NCBI GenBank assembly: GCA_022844405.1 | Contig: JALHLV010000006.1 | Span: 91,409-155,408 of the forward strand | Direction: 5' to 3' | Length of the DNA: 64,000 nt | Source: Sphingomonadales bacterium | GTDB lineage: Bacteria > Pseudomonadota > Alphaproteobacteria > SMXS01 | Shown here: positions 27,677 to 36,558 of the stretch, in pieces | Layout of the letters: each line of letters begins with the position of its first letter | Numbering within the stretch: position 1 is the first letter of the stretch | Program-made: the position numbers and the translations under genes | Notes under the pieces: generated by a model | Told to the model about the DNA's origin: nothing | Database searches by the model: none | The model's input: only the letters and a program-made list of their open reading frames with translations

Positions 27677-27752
27677 TCCCCGGTAGCTCAGCTGGTAGAG
27701 CACGCGACTGTTAATCGCTAGGTCGTTGGTTCGAGTCCGACCCGGGGAGCCA
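27677..27752 (+). tRNA. tRNA-Asn (GTT)
   Basis: 76 nt with encoded CCA. The acceptor stem TCCCCGG pairs with CCGGGGA, the D arm contains AGCTCAGCTGGTAGAGC, the anticodon loop is CTGTTAA (anticodon GTT), discriminator G. A weak promoter may lie upstream (TTGCAA at 27612, TAAACA at 27634). A terminator follows at 27760. Confidence 0.97.
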
Positions 27753-27759
27753 TTTCGAG

Positions 27760-27790
27760 AAGGGGCCGGCCGCAGGGCTGGCCCCTTTTT
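27760..27790 (+). terminator. Rho-independent terminator after tRNA-Asn
   Basis: AAGGGGCCGGC and GCTGGCCCCTT form a strong GC stem with one G-T pair, followed by a T run (CCTTTTT at 27784-27790). It starts 8 nt after the tRNA-Asn CCA. Confidence 0.85.
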
Positions 27791-27900
27791 CGATGTTGCA
27801 GGATGCTTACGTGCAGATACCCGCGCCCTTACACCCTATGCTGCCGTTGAGGAACTCCCAGGGCAGCAGTAGAAGTCCTGCGTTGATCGAGGTTGACGGG

Positions 27901-28284
27901 TTATAGGGCAGCGCCGATATCGGTCTTGGCAAAGTCGTTGCCGATATAGAGCAGTTGGCAATCGTATGCGCGGGCGGCCTCATAGGCGAAACAGTCGCCA
28001 AAATTAAGGCCCGCCGGATGCATGCCTTTTCCCCAACTGCGGTATATGTAGGCCGCTCGCCGGACGGATGCCGCCGTCACGGGCACGATCTCGACGGCGA
28101 GGTCATCAATCAGACCAAGGGTGATGTCCTCCACATTGCGACGTATTGAAACGATGAGGGCTTCCGCGAGGGTTCCAGCCGACATCAAAGGCCGATCATC
28201 GCCCTCAAGCGCCGCCTTGCAGGCTTGGCCCGCAGGTTCGTCCAGTACGATGGCCATGATCGCCGACGTATCGACGACGATCAT
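27901..28284 (-). CDS. vapC: PIN-domain toxin (VapC type)
   Basis: A 127-residue PIN ribonuclease. Acidic active-site residues are visible: Asp5 in MIVVDTSAI, Glu in GTLAEALIV, Asp in NFGDCFAYE and Asp in IGNDFAKTD. VapC toxins usually cut specific tRNAs or rRNA; the target here is unknown. It overlaps the antitoxin gene by 4 nt, and the pair is driven from the promoter and operator region at 28539-28600. Confidence 0.9.
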   Translation of the reverse strand: MIVVDTSAIMAIVLDEPAGQACKAALEGDDRPLMSAGTLAEALIVSIRRNVEDITLGLIDDLAVEIVPVTAASVRRAAYIYRSWGKGMHPAGLNFGDCFAYEAARAYDCQLLYIGNDFAKTDIGAAL

Positions 28285-28538
28285 TTCGGCAGTCCGTATT
28301 CATCGTAAAGAAAATCCTGGCTGTGCGCCGCATCCGGCCCGGGCGTCGCCTTGGCCCGTCCGGCCTTGCTCGCAGCATCCAGAATCGCGCGGCGGGATTC
28401 CCTGTCGAGAACTGCAGCGACCGGCACGAGCCGCACGGCTGGATGGCCATGGCGCGTGAGAATAACCTCGTCGCCTGCTTCGGCGCGCCGGACCAACTCG
28501 GTGAGCTGGCCTTTGGCGTCTGTCACGGAAATACGCAT
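28281..28538 (-). CDS. vapB: Type II antitoxin (Phd/YefM-VapB type)
   Basis: An 85-residue antitoxin. MRISVTDAKGQLTELVRRAE is the Phd/YefM DNA-binding and dimerisation segment, followed by GDEVILTRHGHPAVRLVP. The C-terminal tail (SQDFLYDEYGLPK) is of the kind that wraps the toxin. Its stop overlaps the vapC start (ATGA), so the antitoxin is made first. Confidence 0.9.
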   Translation of the reverse strand: MRISVTDAKGQLTELVRRAEAGDEVILTRHGHPAVRLVPVAAVLDRESRRAILDAASKAGRAKATPGPDAAHSQDFLYDEYGLPK

Positions 28539-28549
28539 TGCGGCACCTG

Positions 28550-28598
28550 TTTAATGGACCATTGTCTGGTCCATTAAATTAGACCATCGAATGGTCTA
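28550..28598. promoter_or_regulatory. Tandem palindromic operator of the vapBC pair
   Basis: Two adjacent palindromes start 11 nt upstream of the vapB ATG. The first has arms TTTAATGGACCA (28550-28561) and TGGTCCATTAAA (28567-28578), 12/12 matched with a 5 nt spacer. The second has arms TAGACCAT (28580-28587) and ATGGTCTA (28591-28598). Both share GACCA/TGGTC half-sites, as expected for cooperative autorepression by a VapBC complex (inference). Confidence 0.75.
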
Positions 28599-28633
28599 CA
28601 TCAAACGGCGGTGTCGAGTGCTCCCACGCTGCT

Positions 28634-29050
28634 TCAGGCCGTCCGCTTTCTTCCCAGGCCGATCTTCATGGCCAGCTCGCGCCGGCGCGCCGCGTAGTTC
28701 GGCGCCACCATGGGATAGTCGGCCGCCAAGCCCCAGCGCTTGCGGTACTGGTCCGGCGTCAGGTTGAATGACGTTTTCAGATGCCGCTTGAGCATCTTCA
28801 GTTTCTTGCCGTCCTCCAGGCACACGATGTAGTCCGGCATCACCGAGCGGCGCGGATTGACGGCGGGCGTCAATTCAGGGGGCCGCGCCTCGGCGGGCGT
28901 GTTGCCCAGCCCGGTCAGCGTCGCGAACACGATCTCGACAAGACGCGGCAAATCGGCGGCGGAAACGGGGTTCTTGATCACATGCGCAGAGACGATTTCC
29001 GATGTCAGTCCAAGCAATTCCAGATGGTCGACTTCAAGATGATCGGACAT
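28634..29050 (-). CDS. mucR: MucR/Ros-family transcriptional regulator
   Basis: A 138-residue zinc-finger regulator characteristic of alphaproteobacteria. The finger region is IVCLEDGKKLKMLKRHLK, followed by the family block LTPDQYRKRWGLAADYPMV, then APNYAARRRELAMKIGLGRK. The N-terminal half mediates oligomerisation. The start at 29050 has GGAG with good spacing (TAGGAGTGAC then ATG). An upstream frame to 29134 is less likely. MucR proteins are H-NS-like silencers of AT-rich promoters. The 186 nt upstream gap is AT-rich, which could suit self-regulation. Confidence 0.92.
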   Translation of the reverse strand: MSDHLEVDHLELLGLTSEIVSAHVIKNPVSAADLPRLVEIVFATLTGLGNTPAEARPPELTPAVNPRRSVMPDYIVCLEDGKKLKMLKRHLKTSFNLTPDQYRKRWGLAADYPMVAPNYAARRRELAMKIGLGRKRTA

Positions 29051-29236
29051 GTCACTCCTAGGGTTGGATGTTTTGCCATCGCATGGTGTATTGATTTCGG
29101 GATACATATAGTCTGTCATTACTGACAATGCCATTTAATAATAATCCATTACTTGCACCGGTGACGCCGCCTTGGGCGGCTAATCCGTATCGACGAACCC
29201 TGTTTCGATGAGTCCGAGAGGCTTGGAGCCACGCCG

Positions 29237-30388
29237 ATGACGCTTGATCCGGCGCGGAAATGTTCCTATTCAGTTCCTGGCGCTCACCATCCGGCGATCG
29301 GGCCGATGACCCACGGCATCCGCAAGATCATCCATGTCGACATGGACGCGTTCTATGCGTCGGTGGAGCAGCGCGACGACCCGGCATTGCGCGGCAAGCC
29401 TGTCGCCGTGGGCGGACCCAGCAAGCGCGGCGTGGTGGCGGCGGCGAGCTACGAGGCGCGGGCGTTCGGCGTGCGCTCGGCCATGCCGTCGGTGACGGCG
29501 GCGCGCAAGTGCCCGGACCTGGTGTTCGTCAAGCCGCGCTTCGACGTCTACAAGCAGGTGTCGCGCCAGATCAGGGACATCTTCGCCGAGTTCACGCCGC
29601 TGATCGAGCCGCTGTCGCTGGACGAGGCTTATCTGGACGTCACCGAGAACCTGAAGCGCAACCCGTCGGCGACCCTGATCGCCCGCGAGATCCGCGCCCG
29701 CATCCTGGAGGAGACCGGGCTGACCGCCTCGGCCGGCGTGTCCTACAACAAGTTCCTGGCCAAGATCGCCTCCGACTACCGCAAGCCCAACGGCCAGTTC
29801 GTCATCACGCCCGACATGGGCGAGGCGTTCGTCGGCGAACTGACGGTGGGCAAGTTCCACGGCGTCGGTCCGGCGACAGCCGAGAAGATGAACCGGCTGG
29901 GCATCTTCACCGGCGCCGACCTGCGCGCGCTGCCGCTCGACGTGCTGCAGCGGCATTTCGGCAAGTCCGGCGCGTGGTACCACGCCATCTCGCGCGGCGA
30001 GGACGACCGGCCGGTGAAGCCCGACCGGCAGCGCAAGTCGATCGGCTCGGAAACCACGTTCTTCGACGATCTGGGCGAGCCCGGCGAGATCGAGGACGGC
30101 GTCATCGCCATGCTCGACGACGTGTGGACCCATTGCGAAAAAGGCGGCATCACCGGCCGGACGGTGACGGTCAAGATCAAGTTCGCCGACTTCCAGATCA
30201 TCACCCGCAGCCGCACCCTCGCCTCGCCGATCACGGCGCGCGGCCAGCTCGAACAGGCGGCCATCGCGCTGCTGCGCGGCGCCTATCCGCTGCCCAAGCG
30301 GGTGCGGCTGCTGGGCGTCACGCTGTCAAACCTTGAACGGGAAGCGGCGCCCGCGACGACACCTCAGCTTGATCTGGGACTGATCTAG
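29237..30388 (+). CDS. dinB: DNA polymerase IV
   Basis: A Y-family translesion polymerase. Catalytic blocks: IIHVDMDAFYASVEQRD, SYEARAFGVRSAMP, and SLDEAYLDVTEN with two metal-binding acidic residues. The C-terminus QLDLGLI is a beta-clamp binding motif. Two starts are possible: 29237 (GGAG eight bases upstream, 383 residues) and 29306 (MTHGIRKIIH, 360 residues, closer to family length). The first is listed because of its ribosome binding site. The last 71 nt overlap the convergent kinase gene. Confidence 0.94.
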   Translation: MTLDPARKCSYSVPGAHHPAIGPMTHGIRKIIHVDMDAFYASVEQRDDPALRGKPVAVGGPSKRGVVAAASYEARAFGVRSAMPSVTAARKCPDLVFVKPRFDVYKQVSRQIRDIFAEFTPLIEPLSLDEAYLDVTENLKRNPSATLIAREIRARILEETGLTASAGVSYNKFLAKIASDYRKPNGQFVITPDMGEAFVGELTVGKFHGVGPATAEKMNRLGIFTGADLRALPLDVLQRHFGKSGAWYHAISRGEDDRPVKPDRQRKSIGSETTFFDDLGEPGEIEDGVIAMLDDVWTHCEKGGITGRTVTVKIKFADFQIITRSRTLASPITARGQLEQAAIALLRGAYPLPKRVRLLGVTLSNLEREAAPATTPQLDLGLI

Positions 30389-31733
30389 GGAAGCTGAGCA
30401 CGACGCGCAGCCCCGGCCCCGCGTCTTCCAGCGCGATCTGGATGTTGTGCAACCTGGCGATGGCAGCGACCAGGCTGAGGCCCAGGCCGTTGCCGGGCGT
30501 GGTGCGGCTGGCTTCCAGACGGACGAAGCGGTCGAATACCCGGTCACGGGATTCGGCCGGTATGCCCCTGCCCCGGTCCTCGACGATGACGCGCACGCCG
30601 CCGCCGGCACGCTCTAGCCGCAGCTGGACCGGCGTGCCCTTGGGTGTGTGCTTCAGGGCGTTCTCGATCAGGTTCGACAGCATCTGCAGGATCAGCGCCC
30701 GGTCGCCGCGCACTTCGACACCCGGCGGAACGTCGACCTCGAACGGCCGGCCTTCCTCGTCGGCAAGCGGACCATAGGCCTCGCCCAGGGTGACGAGGAT
30801 GTCGGACAGCCTGACGGTGGTGAACGTCTTGGCCGACATGGTGCCTTCGACCTGGGCGATGCCCAGGATGGCGTTGAAGGTCTCCAGGATGCCGGCGCTT
30901 TCCTCGATCGCCAATTCCAGCGCCTGATTGCCCTCGGCTGTCCCGGCGGCGTCGCGCGCCTCCTCGAGACGGCGGCCGAGCCGGCTGAGCGGGGTGCGCA
31001 GGTCGTGGGCGACGCTGTTGGTCACCTCGCGGGTCTCCGTCACCAGGACGTCGATGCGGTCCAGCATGGCGTTGAGGCCGGCGGCGAGCCGGTCGAGTTC
31101 GTCGTTGGTGTCGCGGGTCTCCACGCGGCTGTGGAGCTCGCCGCCCATGATATCGACCACCGTCGAGGTGATGGCATCGATGCGGCGGAGGAACCGGCGG
31201 GTCATCAGCGCGCCGATGGCGCCGCCCAGCAGCACGGCGGCAACCAGTGTGCCCAGGGCGGCGCGGACGAACAGGCTGTCGATCGCCTCGCGCCAGACCG
31301 GCTCGACGCCGACGGTGAGCGTGGCGCCGCCGATTCTGACCGTGCGCGCGACGACCCGGATGTGTTCCGGCGCGCCCTGGACGTCGACCTCGACAGCGAA
31401 TTTCCGGTGTCCGGGGATGACGGGAATCTCGGGGAGATTGGCGGCCAGGACGCGTCCGGTCGCATCGGTCAGCCGGTAGAATGTGCGCAGCTTGACGTGC
31501 GCGCGCCGCCGCGCCTCGATGTCCTCGATCACCTCTGGCATGCCGCCTAAGCCGTAGGCGTCCTCCAGTTCCTCGACGCGGGCGTCGACCCGGTCGCGGA
31601 TATCCTGGTCGAGGCTGCGCGCCTCGATCAGATAGAGAGTAACGAGCAGGACGATCGTGGCCAGCAGGTAGAGCGCGACATAGAGCAGCGTGAAGCGGAC
31701 GCCGGTGGAGCGAAGGAACTCACTCCGGCGCAT
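30318..31733 (-). CDS. Sensor histidine kinase of a two-component system
   Basis: A 471-residue membrane kinase. The first membrane helix is about residues 12-36, a periplasmic sensor of about 115 residues follows, the second helix is about 155-178, and a HAMP domain lies at about 180-232. The phospho-acceptor is His243 in NSVAHDLRTPLSRL. ATPase boxes: LIENALKHTP (N), EDRGRGIP (G1), GNGLGLSLV (G2). Signal unknown. The start overlaps the response regulator by 14 nt. The 3' end overlaps dinB. Confidence 0.92.
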   Translation of the reverse strand: MRRSEFLRSTGVRFTLLYVALYLLATIVLLVTLYLIEARSLDQDIRDRVDARVEELEDAYGLGGMPEVIEDIEARRRAHVKLRTFYRLTDATGRVLAANLPEIPVIPGHRKFAVEVDVQGAPEHIRVVARTVRIGGATLTVGVEPVWREAIDSLFVRAALGTLVAAVLLGGAIGALMTRRFLRRIDAITSTVVDIMGGELHSRVETRDTNDELDRLAAGLNAMLDRIDVLVTETREVTNSVAHDLRTPLSRLGRRLEEARDAAGTAEGNQALELAIEESAGILETFNAILGIAQVEGTMSAKTFTTVRLSDILVTLGEAYGPLADEEGRPFEVDVPPGVEVRGDRALILQMLSNLIENALKHTPKGTPVQLRLERAGGGVRVIVEDRGRGIPAESRDRVFDRFVRLEASRTTPGNGLGLSLVAAIARLHNIQIALEDAGPGLRVVLSFPRSVPDQAEVSSRAPLPVQGLTA

Positions 31734-32397
31734 AGATGCTGTAGCCGGCCCCTCTGACGGTGTGGATCAGCGGGGTGTCCGAATCCCTGTCGATCTTCGA
31801 CCGGAGGCGGCTCATATGCGTCTCGATGATCTTGGTCTTGGGATCGAAATGGAAGTCCCAGACATGCTCGAGCAGCATGGTGCGCGTCACCACGTCGCCG
31901 GCGTTGCGCATCATGTATTCCAGCAGCTTGAATTCCTGGGGCTGAAGGTCGACCAGACGGCCGGCGCGCTTCACCTGGCGGCGGCGCAGGTCCATTTCCA
32001 GGTCGCCCACCTTCAGCACGGGTTCGACCTTGGCCAGCACCGGGCGGCGGCCCAGCGCATGCACACGGGCGGCGAACTCCGAGAACGCGAATGGCTTGAC
32101 GAGATAATCGTCGGCGCCGGCATCGAGGCCTTCCACCCGTTCGTTGACGCCGTCCAGAGCCGTCAGGAACAGCACCGGCGTCTTGACGCCGGCGACGCGG
32201 ATGCTCTTCAGGATGGTGACGCCATCCACTTCCGGCAGCATGCGGTCGAGCACGATGACGTCGTAAGGGCTGCTGGAGGCGAGATGCAGGCCTTCATCGC
32301 CGGATTCGACCTTGTCGACCGTGTGGCCGAGCTGTCCGAGGCCACGCGCCACATAGGTCAGCGTGTCGGCATCGTCTTCGACTACGAGTATTTTCAT
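31720..32397 (-). CDS. OmpR-family response regulator
   Basis: A 225-residue regulator. The receiver domain starts MKILVVEDDADTLTYVARGL, with the phospho-acceptor Asp51 in VIVLDRMLP, and the switch Lys in DDYLVKPFAFSE. The C-terminal OmpR-type winged helix carries LVDLQPQEFKLLEYMMRN and HVWDFHFDPKTKIIETHMSR. The start at 32397 is preferred to an upstream frame to 32463. It is the cognate partner of the kinase that follows with a 14 nt overlap. Confidence 0.94.
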   Translation of the reverse strand: MKILVVEDDADTLTYVARGLGQLGHTVDKVESGDEGLHLASSSPYDVIVLDRMLPEVDGVTILKSIRVAGVKTPVLFLTALDGVNERVEGLDAGADDYLVKPFAFSEFAARVHALGRRPVLAKVEPVLKVGDLEMDLRRRQVKRAGRLVDLQPQEFKLLEYMMRNAGDVVTRTMLLEHVWDFHFDPKTKIIETHMSRLRSKIDRDSDTPLIHTVRGAGYSIYAPE

Positions 32398-32657
32398 CGG
32401 CGGCCAATTCCCTGGAGGCTCTTGGCGTACAGATAATCGCCCGGTGCAAATCGCCACATACACACCGCGATTTCTTTTAGTTTGTCATAGGTTGCCGGAG
32501 GCTGTCCAAGTATTTTGGCAAAGTCGACCGACGCTGGCGCAGCGCCTGACCGGGGCTCGTTCCCTGATCAGGAGTTGACCGGCGGCGCCATCCAGCGTCT
32601 TGCTTTTCCAGCGCGTCCGCAGGAAAGTCGGCCGACACGAACGACGGGAGACGGCTG

Positions 32658-34040
32658 ATGGGATATGATCTGCAGAAGGTGCCGGCGCAGGCGCTGCCGC
32701 ACACCACCTATCAGGAATATCTCGACAGGGACCGGCACGAACCGGCGCGCAGCCTGCGCGAAGTGGGCAATACCGATCTGGGGACGGCCGATGTCGACAA
32801 GCGCCGCTACATCGACCGGGCATGGTACGAGCAGGAAAAGAAGATCTGGGACCATGTCTGGCAGGTGGCGTGCCGCGAGGAGCACATCCCCGATCCCGGC
32901 GACTTCCACGTCTACGACATCGGCACCCGCTCCTACCTGATCGTCCGCACCACCGACGGCGGCATCAAGGCCTATCCCAACGCCTGCCTGCACCGCGGCC
33001 GCAAGCTGCGGCTGGAATCCGGCCATGTCGAAAAATTCCGCTGCCCGTTCCACGGCTTCACCTGGACGCTGGAGGGCAACATCGCCCATGTCCCGTGCGA
33101 ATGGGACTTCCCGCAGGTCGACAAGGACGCGTTCCACCTGCCCGAGGCACATGTGGGCACCTTCGCCGGCTGGGTGTTCATCAACCCCGACCCCGACGCC
33201 ATGCGGCTGGAGGATTTCCTCGACCCGATCTGGCGGCACTACCAGCCCTATGCCTGGGACCAGTCCTATCTGGGCGTGCATGCGGGCAAGGTGCTGAAGG
33301 GCAACTGGAAGATCATCCAGGAGGCCTTCATGGAGGCGTTCCACTCGCTCGACACCCATCCGCAGATCCTCGGCAGCGTCGACGATTTCGGCTGCCAGTA
33401 CGACGTCTGGGAGGGCAAGCCGCACGTCAACCGGATGATGGCCGTGTTCGCGGCGCCCAGTTCCTACGTGATCGACCAGGTCACCGAGCAGGACGTGCTC
33501 GACGAGTGGCTCGGGCGGAAGTGGGACGATCCGGGCAAGATCACCCTGGCGGCCGGCGAAACCGCCCGCACCAGGACCGCCGACATGAAGCGAGAGCAGA
33601 CCGAGGCGCAGCTCGGCTATGCAGTGCCCGAGCTGTCCGACGCCGAGCTGGTCGACGGCTGGTACTATGTGGTGTTCCCGAACTTCATGCTGTGGGGCGG
33701 CTTCGGACCGAACATGTGGTACCGCTTCCGGCCGTGGAACGACAGCCATGAGGAGACGCTGATGGAGGTGGGCTACATCATGCGCCATCCCAGGAACGAG
33801 CCCAAGCCAACGCCCATGCCGATGATCATGCTCGACATCAACACCAAGTGGGACAGCGTCGAGGCGCTGGGCGGGCTGGGTTTCGTGCTCGACCAGGACA
33901 CCACCAACATGGCCGCCATCCACGACGGCCTGAAGGCCTCGTTCAAGCCGGGCGTGACGCTCGCCTCCTACCAGGAGAAGCGCATCCGCCACTTCCACCA
34001 GACGCTCGATCTGTACATGGAGCGCTACGCCAACTCGTGA
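32658..34040 (+). CDS. Rieske-type aromatic-ring hydroxylating oxygenase, alpha subunit
   Basis: A 460-residue oxygenase. The Rieske [2Fe-2S] ligands are Cys110, His112, Cys129 and His132 (ACLHRGRKL and RCPFHGFTW, C-x-H...C-x2-H with 16 residues between the pairs). The mononuclear iron site has His229 and His234 with bridging Glu226 (QEAFMEAFHSLDTHP). No beta subunit, ferredoxin or reductase gene is nearby, so it probably uses partners coded elsewhere. Substrate unknown. GGGAG precedes the ATG. The preceding 260 nt (32398-32657), shared with the divergent regulator, show no other gene. Confidence 0.9.
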   Translation: MGYDLQKVPAQALPHTTYQEYLDRDRHEPARSLREVGNTDLGTADVDKRRYIDRAWYEQEKKIWDHVWQVACREEHIPDPGDFHVYDIGTRSYLIVRTTDGGIKAYPNACLHRGRKLRLESGHVEKFRCPFHGFTWTLEGNIAHVPCEWDFPQVDKDAFHLPEAHVGTFAGWVFINPDPDAMRLEDFLDPIWRHYQPYAWDQSYLGVHAGKVLKGNWKIIQEAFMEAFHSLDTHPQILGSVDDFGCQYDVWEGKPHVNRMMAVFAAPSSYVIDQVTEQDVLDEWLGRKWDDPGKITLAAGETARTRTADMKREQTEAQLGYAVPELSDAELVDGWYYVVFPNFMLWGGFGPNMWYRFRPWNDSHEETLMEVGYIMRHPRNEPKPTPMPMIMLDINTKWDSVEALGGLGFVLDQDTTNMAAIHDGLKASFKPGVTLASYQEKRIRHFHQTLDLYMERYANS

Positions 34041-34046
34041 AAAGCG

Positions 34047-34074
34047 AAGGGCCGCTTCGCAAGAAGCGGCCCTT
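34047..34074. terminator. Hairpin between convergent genes
   Basis: AAGGGCCGCTTC (34047-34058) and GAAGCGGCCCTT (34063-34074) form a perfect 12 bp stem with a GCAA tetraloop, 6 nt after the oxygenase stop. No long T run follows, but the position between two convergent genes fits a shared terminator. Confidence 0.6.
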
Positions 34075-34104
34075 CCTCAGGATTCGAGAAGCCGGCAGGG
34101 GGGA

Positions 34105-34458
34105 TTAGCCGATCCGCTCGAGGCTCCTGATGTTGCACTTCTGGTCGCGCACCAGCACGGCGCCGAACTTGTCGAACGAACCGCCGGGCGAGGTCACGAA
34201 GCCGACCGTGTCGCTGAACCGCAGCCCGTGGCAGTGGCTCGCGAACGTCGCGCGGTAGGTGTCGCCCGACGCGGTGGTGATGATCATCGAGCGGCTCGAC
34301 TCCACCTTCCAGTCCTTGATCGAACCGAAATTGGCGAAGCTGATCGCGTTCGCGGAGCTGGCGTTGGCGCTGTTCAATCCGATGAACAGGCCGGTTACGA
34401 CGCCCACGGTCAGGACCGCGGCGACGATCTTGGGGATAATGCTGGTCCTCTTGTTCAT
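34105..34458 (-). CDS. Small exported protein, possibly DUF6491-like
   Basis: A 117-residue protein with an N-terminal signal or anchor helix (IIPKIVAAVLTVGVVTGLFI) and a short periplasmic domain. A pair of cysteines (ASHCHGLRF and DQKCNIRSLERI) and the layout of the C-terminal half resemble small DUF6491 proteins. That match is from memory and uncertain. AAGGACG precedes the ATG. It is divergent from queC. Confidence 0.65.
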   Translation of the reverse strand: MNKRTSIIPKIVAAVLTVGVVTGLFIGLNSANASSANAISFANFGSIKDWKVESSRSMIITTASGDTYRATFASHCHGLRFSDTVGFVTSPGGSFDKFGAVLVRDQKCNIRSLERIG

Positions 34459-34621
34459 TGTTGTCGTCCTTTCGAACCGGCGCCGGGGTGTTGCCTGTTT
34501 TCCGCGCCGTTGATGCGCCGTTGTAAGTCCCGGCCCCTGAACGCTGCATTAACCCGGCATTCATCCGTCATTCACCTTCTGGGGATTGTCGGCGGCGGGC
34601 CGATGGCGCTATCTACGGGTG

Positions 34622-35329
34622 ATGAACGAGATACGCGCGGTGATCCTGCTGAGCGGCGGCCTCGACTCCGCCACCTGCCTGGCGATGGCCAGAGCGGAAG
34701 GATATATCTGCCACGCGGTCTCGTTCCGCTACGGCCAGCGCCACGCGGTCGAGCTGGATTCGGCCAGACGCATCGCGGCTTGGGCGGGCGTGGCCGAACA
34801 CATCGTCATCGACATCGACCTGCGCCAGTTCGGCGGCTCGGCGCTGACCGCCGACATCGCCGTGCCGAAGAGCCGCAGCGCCGCCGAGATGGCCGACGGC
34901 ATCCCGATCACCTATGTGCCGGCGCGCAACACCATCTTCCTGTCCTATGCGCTGGCCCTGGCCGAGGTGCGCGGCTCGAGCGACATCTTCATCGGCGTGA
35001 ACGCGCTCGACTACAGCGGCTATCCGGACTGCCGGCCGGCGTTCGTCGAATCGTTCCAGCACACCGCCAACCTGGCGACGCGCGCCGGCGTCGAGGGCAA
35101 GCGGCCGCTGCGCATCCACACGCCGCTGATGGACATGTACAAGGCCGAGATCATCGCCGCAGGCAAGGCTCTGGGCCTCGACCACGCGATGACGGTCAGC
35201 TGCTACGACCCTACGCCGGACGGCGCCGCCTGCGGGCAATGCGACTCCTGTATCCTGCGCAAGAAGGGCTTCGCCGAGGCCGGCCTGCCGGACCCGACGC
35301 GCTATGCTCCCAAAAGCACCGGGCCATGA
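34622..35329 (+). CDS. queC: 7-cyano-7-deazaguanine synthase QueC
   Basis: A 235-residue ATP-dependent enzyme that converts 7-carboxy-7-deazaguanine to preQ0. The N-terminal [19 protein letters not shown] is the PP-loop, and [18 protein letters not shown] is conserved. Zinc-binding cysteines are in SCYDP and [14 protein letters not shown]. The start at 34622 matches the family; 34586 is an alternative with 12 extra residues. The stop overlaps queE by 4 nt. Confidence 0.95.
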   Translation: MNEIRAVILLSGGLDSATCLAMARAEGYICHAVSFRYGQRHAVELDSARRIAAWAGVAEHIVIDIDLRQFGGSALTADIAVPKSRSAAEMADGIPITYVPARNTIFLSYALALAEVRGSSDIFIGVNALDYSGYPDCRPAFVESFQHTANLATRAGVEGKRPLRIHTPLMDMYKAEIIAAGKALGLDHAMTVSCYDPTPDGAACGQCDSCILRKKGFAEAGLPDPTRYAPKSTGP

Positions 35330-35964
35330 CCTATACCGTAAAGGAGCTGTTCTACACGCTGCAGGGGGAAGGCGCCAATGCGGGCCGCCCGGCGCTGTTC
35401 TGCCGCTTCGCCGGCTGCAATCTGTGGACCGGCCGCGAGCAGGACCGGGCGGACGCGGTCTGCAGCTTCTGCGACACGGACTTCGTCGGCACCGATGGTC
35501 CCGGCGGCGGCAAGTTCGCGTCGCCGGAAGCGCTGGTCGCCGCGGCGCTGGGCGAACTGCCCGACGGGGTTCCGTCGCTAGGGATGCTGGTGGTCTGCAC
35601 CGGCGGCGAGCCGCTGCTGCAGCTCGACACGGCGCTGATCGATGCCTTCCACGCGGCCGGCTTCGAGATCGCGGTGGAGACCAACGGCACCATCGAGGCG
35701 CCCGCCGGCATCGACTGGATCTGCGTCAGCCCCAAGGCCGACGCGCCGTTGAAGCAGACCAGCGGCCACGAGCTGAAACTGGTGTTCCCGCAGCACAAGG
35801 CCCGGCCGGAACGGTTCGAGGCGCTGGCCTTCGAGCACTTCTTCCTGCAGCCCATGGACGGGCCCGACCGCGAGGCAAACACCGTGGCGGCCACCGCCTA
35901 CTGCATGGCGCACCCCAGATGGCGCCTGTCGCTGCAGACCCACAAGATGATCGGGATCCCGTAA
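35326..35964 (+). CDS. queE: 7-carboxy-7-deazaguanine synthase QueE
   Basis: A 212-residue radical-SAM enzyme in queuosine precursor synthesis. The cluster motif is C-x14-C-x2-C (CNLW ... VCSFCDTDF), the variant known in QueE, instead of Cx3Cx2C. TGGEPLLQ and [10 protein letters not shown] are further SAM-binding blocks. The ATG is inside the queC stop (ATGA). queD and folE are not in this window. Confidence 0.95.
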   Translation: MTYTVKELFYTLQGEGANAGRPALFCRFAGCNLWTGREQDRADAVCSFCDTDFVGTDGPGGGKFASPEALVAAALGELPDGVPSLGMLVVCTGGEPLLQLDTALIDAFHAAGFEIAVETNGTIEAPAGIDWICVSPKADAPLKQTSGHELKLVFPQHKARPERFEALAFEHFFLQPMDGPDREANTVAATAYCMAHPRWRLSLQTHKMIGIP

Positions 35965-35972
35965 CTCTCTAC

Positions 35973-36062
35973 GTCATTGCGAGGAGGCGAAGCCGACGCG
36001 GCAACCCAGACACTGTTGCCGCTGCATCGCTGTTTCTGGGTTGCTGCGCGGCTCGCAATGAC
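35973..36062. repeat. Dispersed inverted-repeat element (GTCATTGCGAG type)
   Basis: Left end GTCATTGCGAGGAGGCGAAG and right end GCGGCTCGCAATGAC are inverted, with inner arms GCGGCAACCCAG and CTGGGTTGCTGC. The layout matches the element inside 15588-15777. It fills the gap between queE and queF, so the two que transcription units end on it. Confidence 0.75.
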
Positions 36063-36078
36063 GGCAATAGAAGAGGTT

Positions 36079-36543
36079 TCATCCCCTGCCCCGGTACGCC
36101 GGCACGCCCTGGTCGGGAAGCCACAGGCCCTCGGGCACGGGGCCGGTCTGGTAGAACACGTCGATGGGGATGCCGCCACGCGGATACCAGTAGCCGCCGA
36201 TGCGCAGCCATTTGGGCTCGGCCGCTTCGACGATGCGCCGGGCGATGGCCACGGTGCACGCCTCGTGGAACGCGCCGTGGTTGCGGAAGCTGGCGAGGTA
36301 CAGCTTCAGCGACTTGGATTCGACGATGACGTCGCCCGGCACATAGTCGATCACCAGATGGGCGAAGTCGGGCTGTCCGGTCACCGGACACAGCGAGGTG
36401 AACTCCGGGCAGGTGAAGCGGATCAGATAGGTCGCGTCCTGGTGCGGGTTGGGCACCACCTCCAGCACCGCCTCGTCAGGCGATTTCGGCAGCGGCGTCT
36501 GGTGGCCAAGCTGGTCGAGCGACGTATATGAGTCTTCGGACAT
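36079..36543 (-). CDS. queF: preQ0 reductase QueF
   Basis: A 154-residue NADPH-dependent nitrile reductase (short, single-domain type) that turns preQ0 into preQ1 on the route to queuosine. The catalytic Cys is in [20 protein letters not shown], and [19 protein letters not shown] is the QueF signature. It lies on the opposite strand to queC-queE, tail to tail. Only 15 nt separate its start from the divergent VOC gene. Confidence 0.95.
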   Translation of the reverse strand: MSEDSYTSLDQLGHQTPLPKSPDEAVLEVVPNPHQDATYLIRFTCPEFTSLCPVTGQPDFAHLVIDYVPGDVIVESKSLKLYLASFRNHGAFHEACTVAIARRIVEAAEPKWLRIGGYWYPRGGIPIDVFYQTGPVPEGLWLPDQGVPAYRGRG

Positions 36544-36558
36544 GGGGAGACCTTTCCG

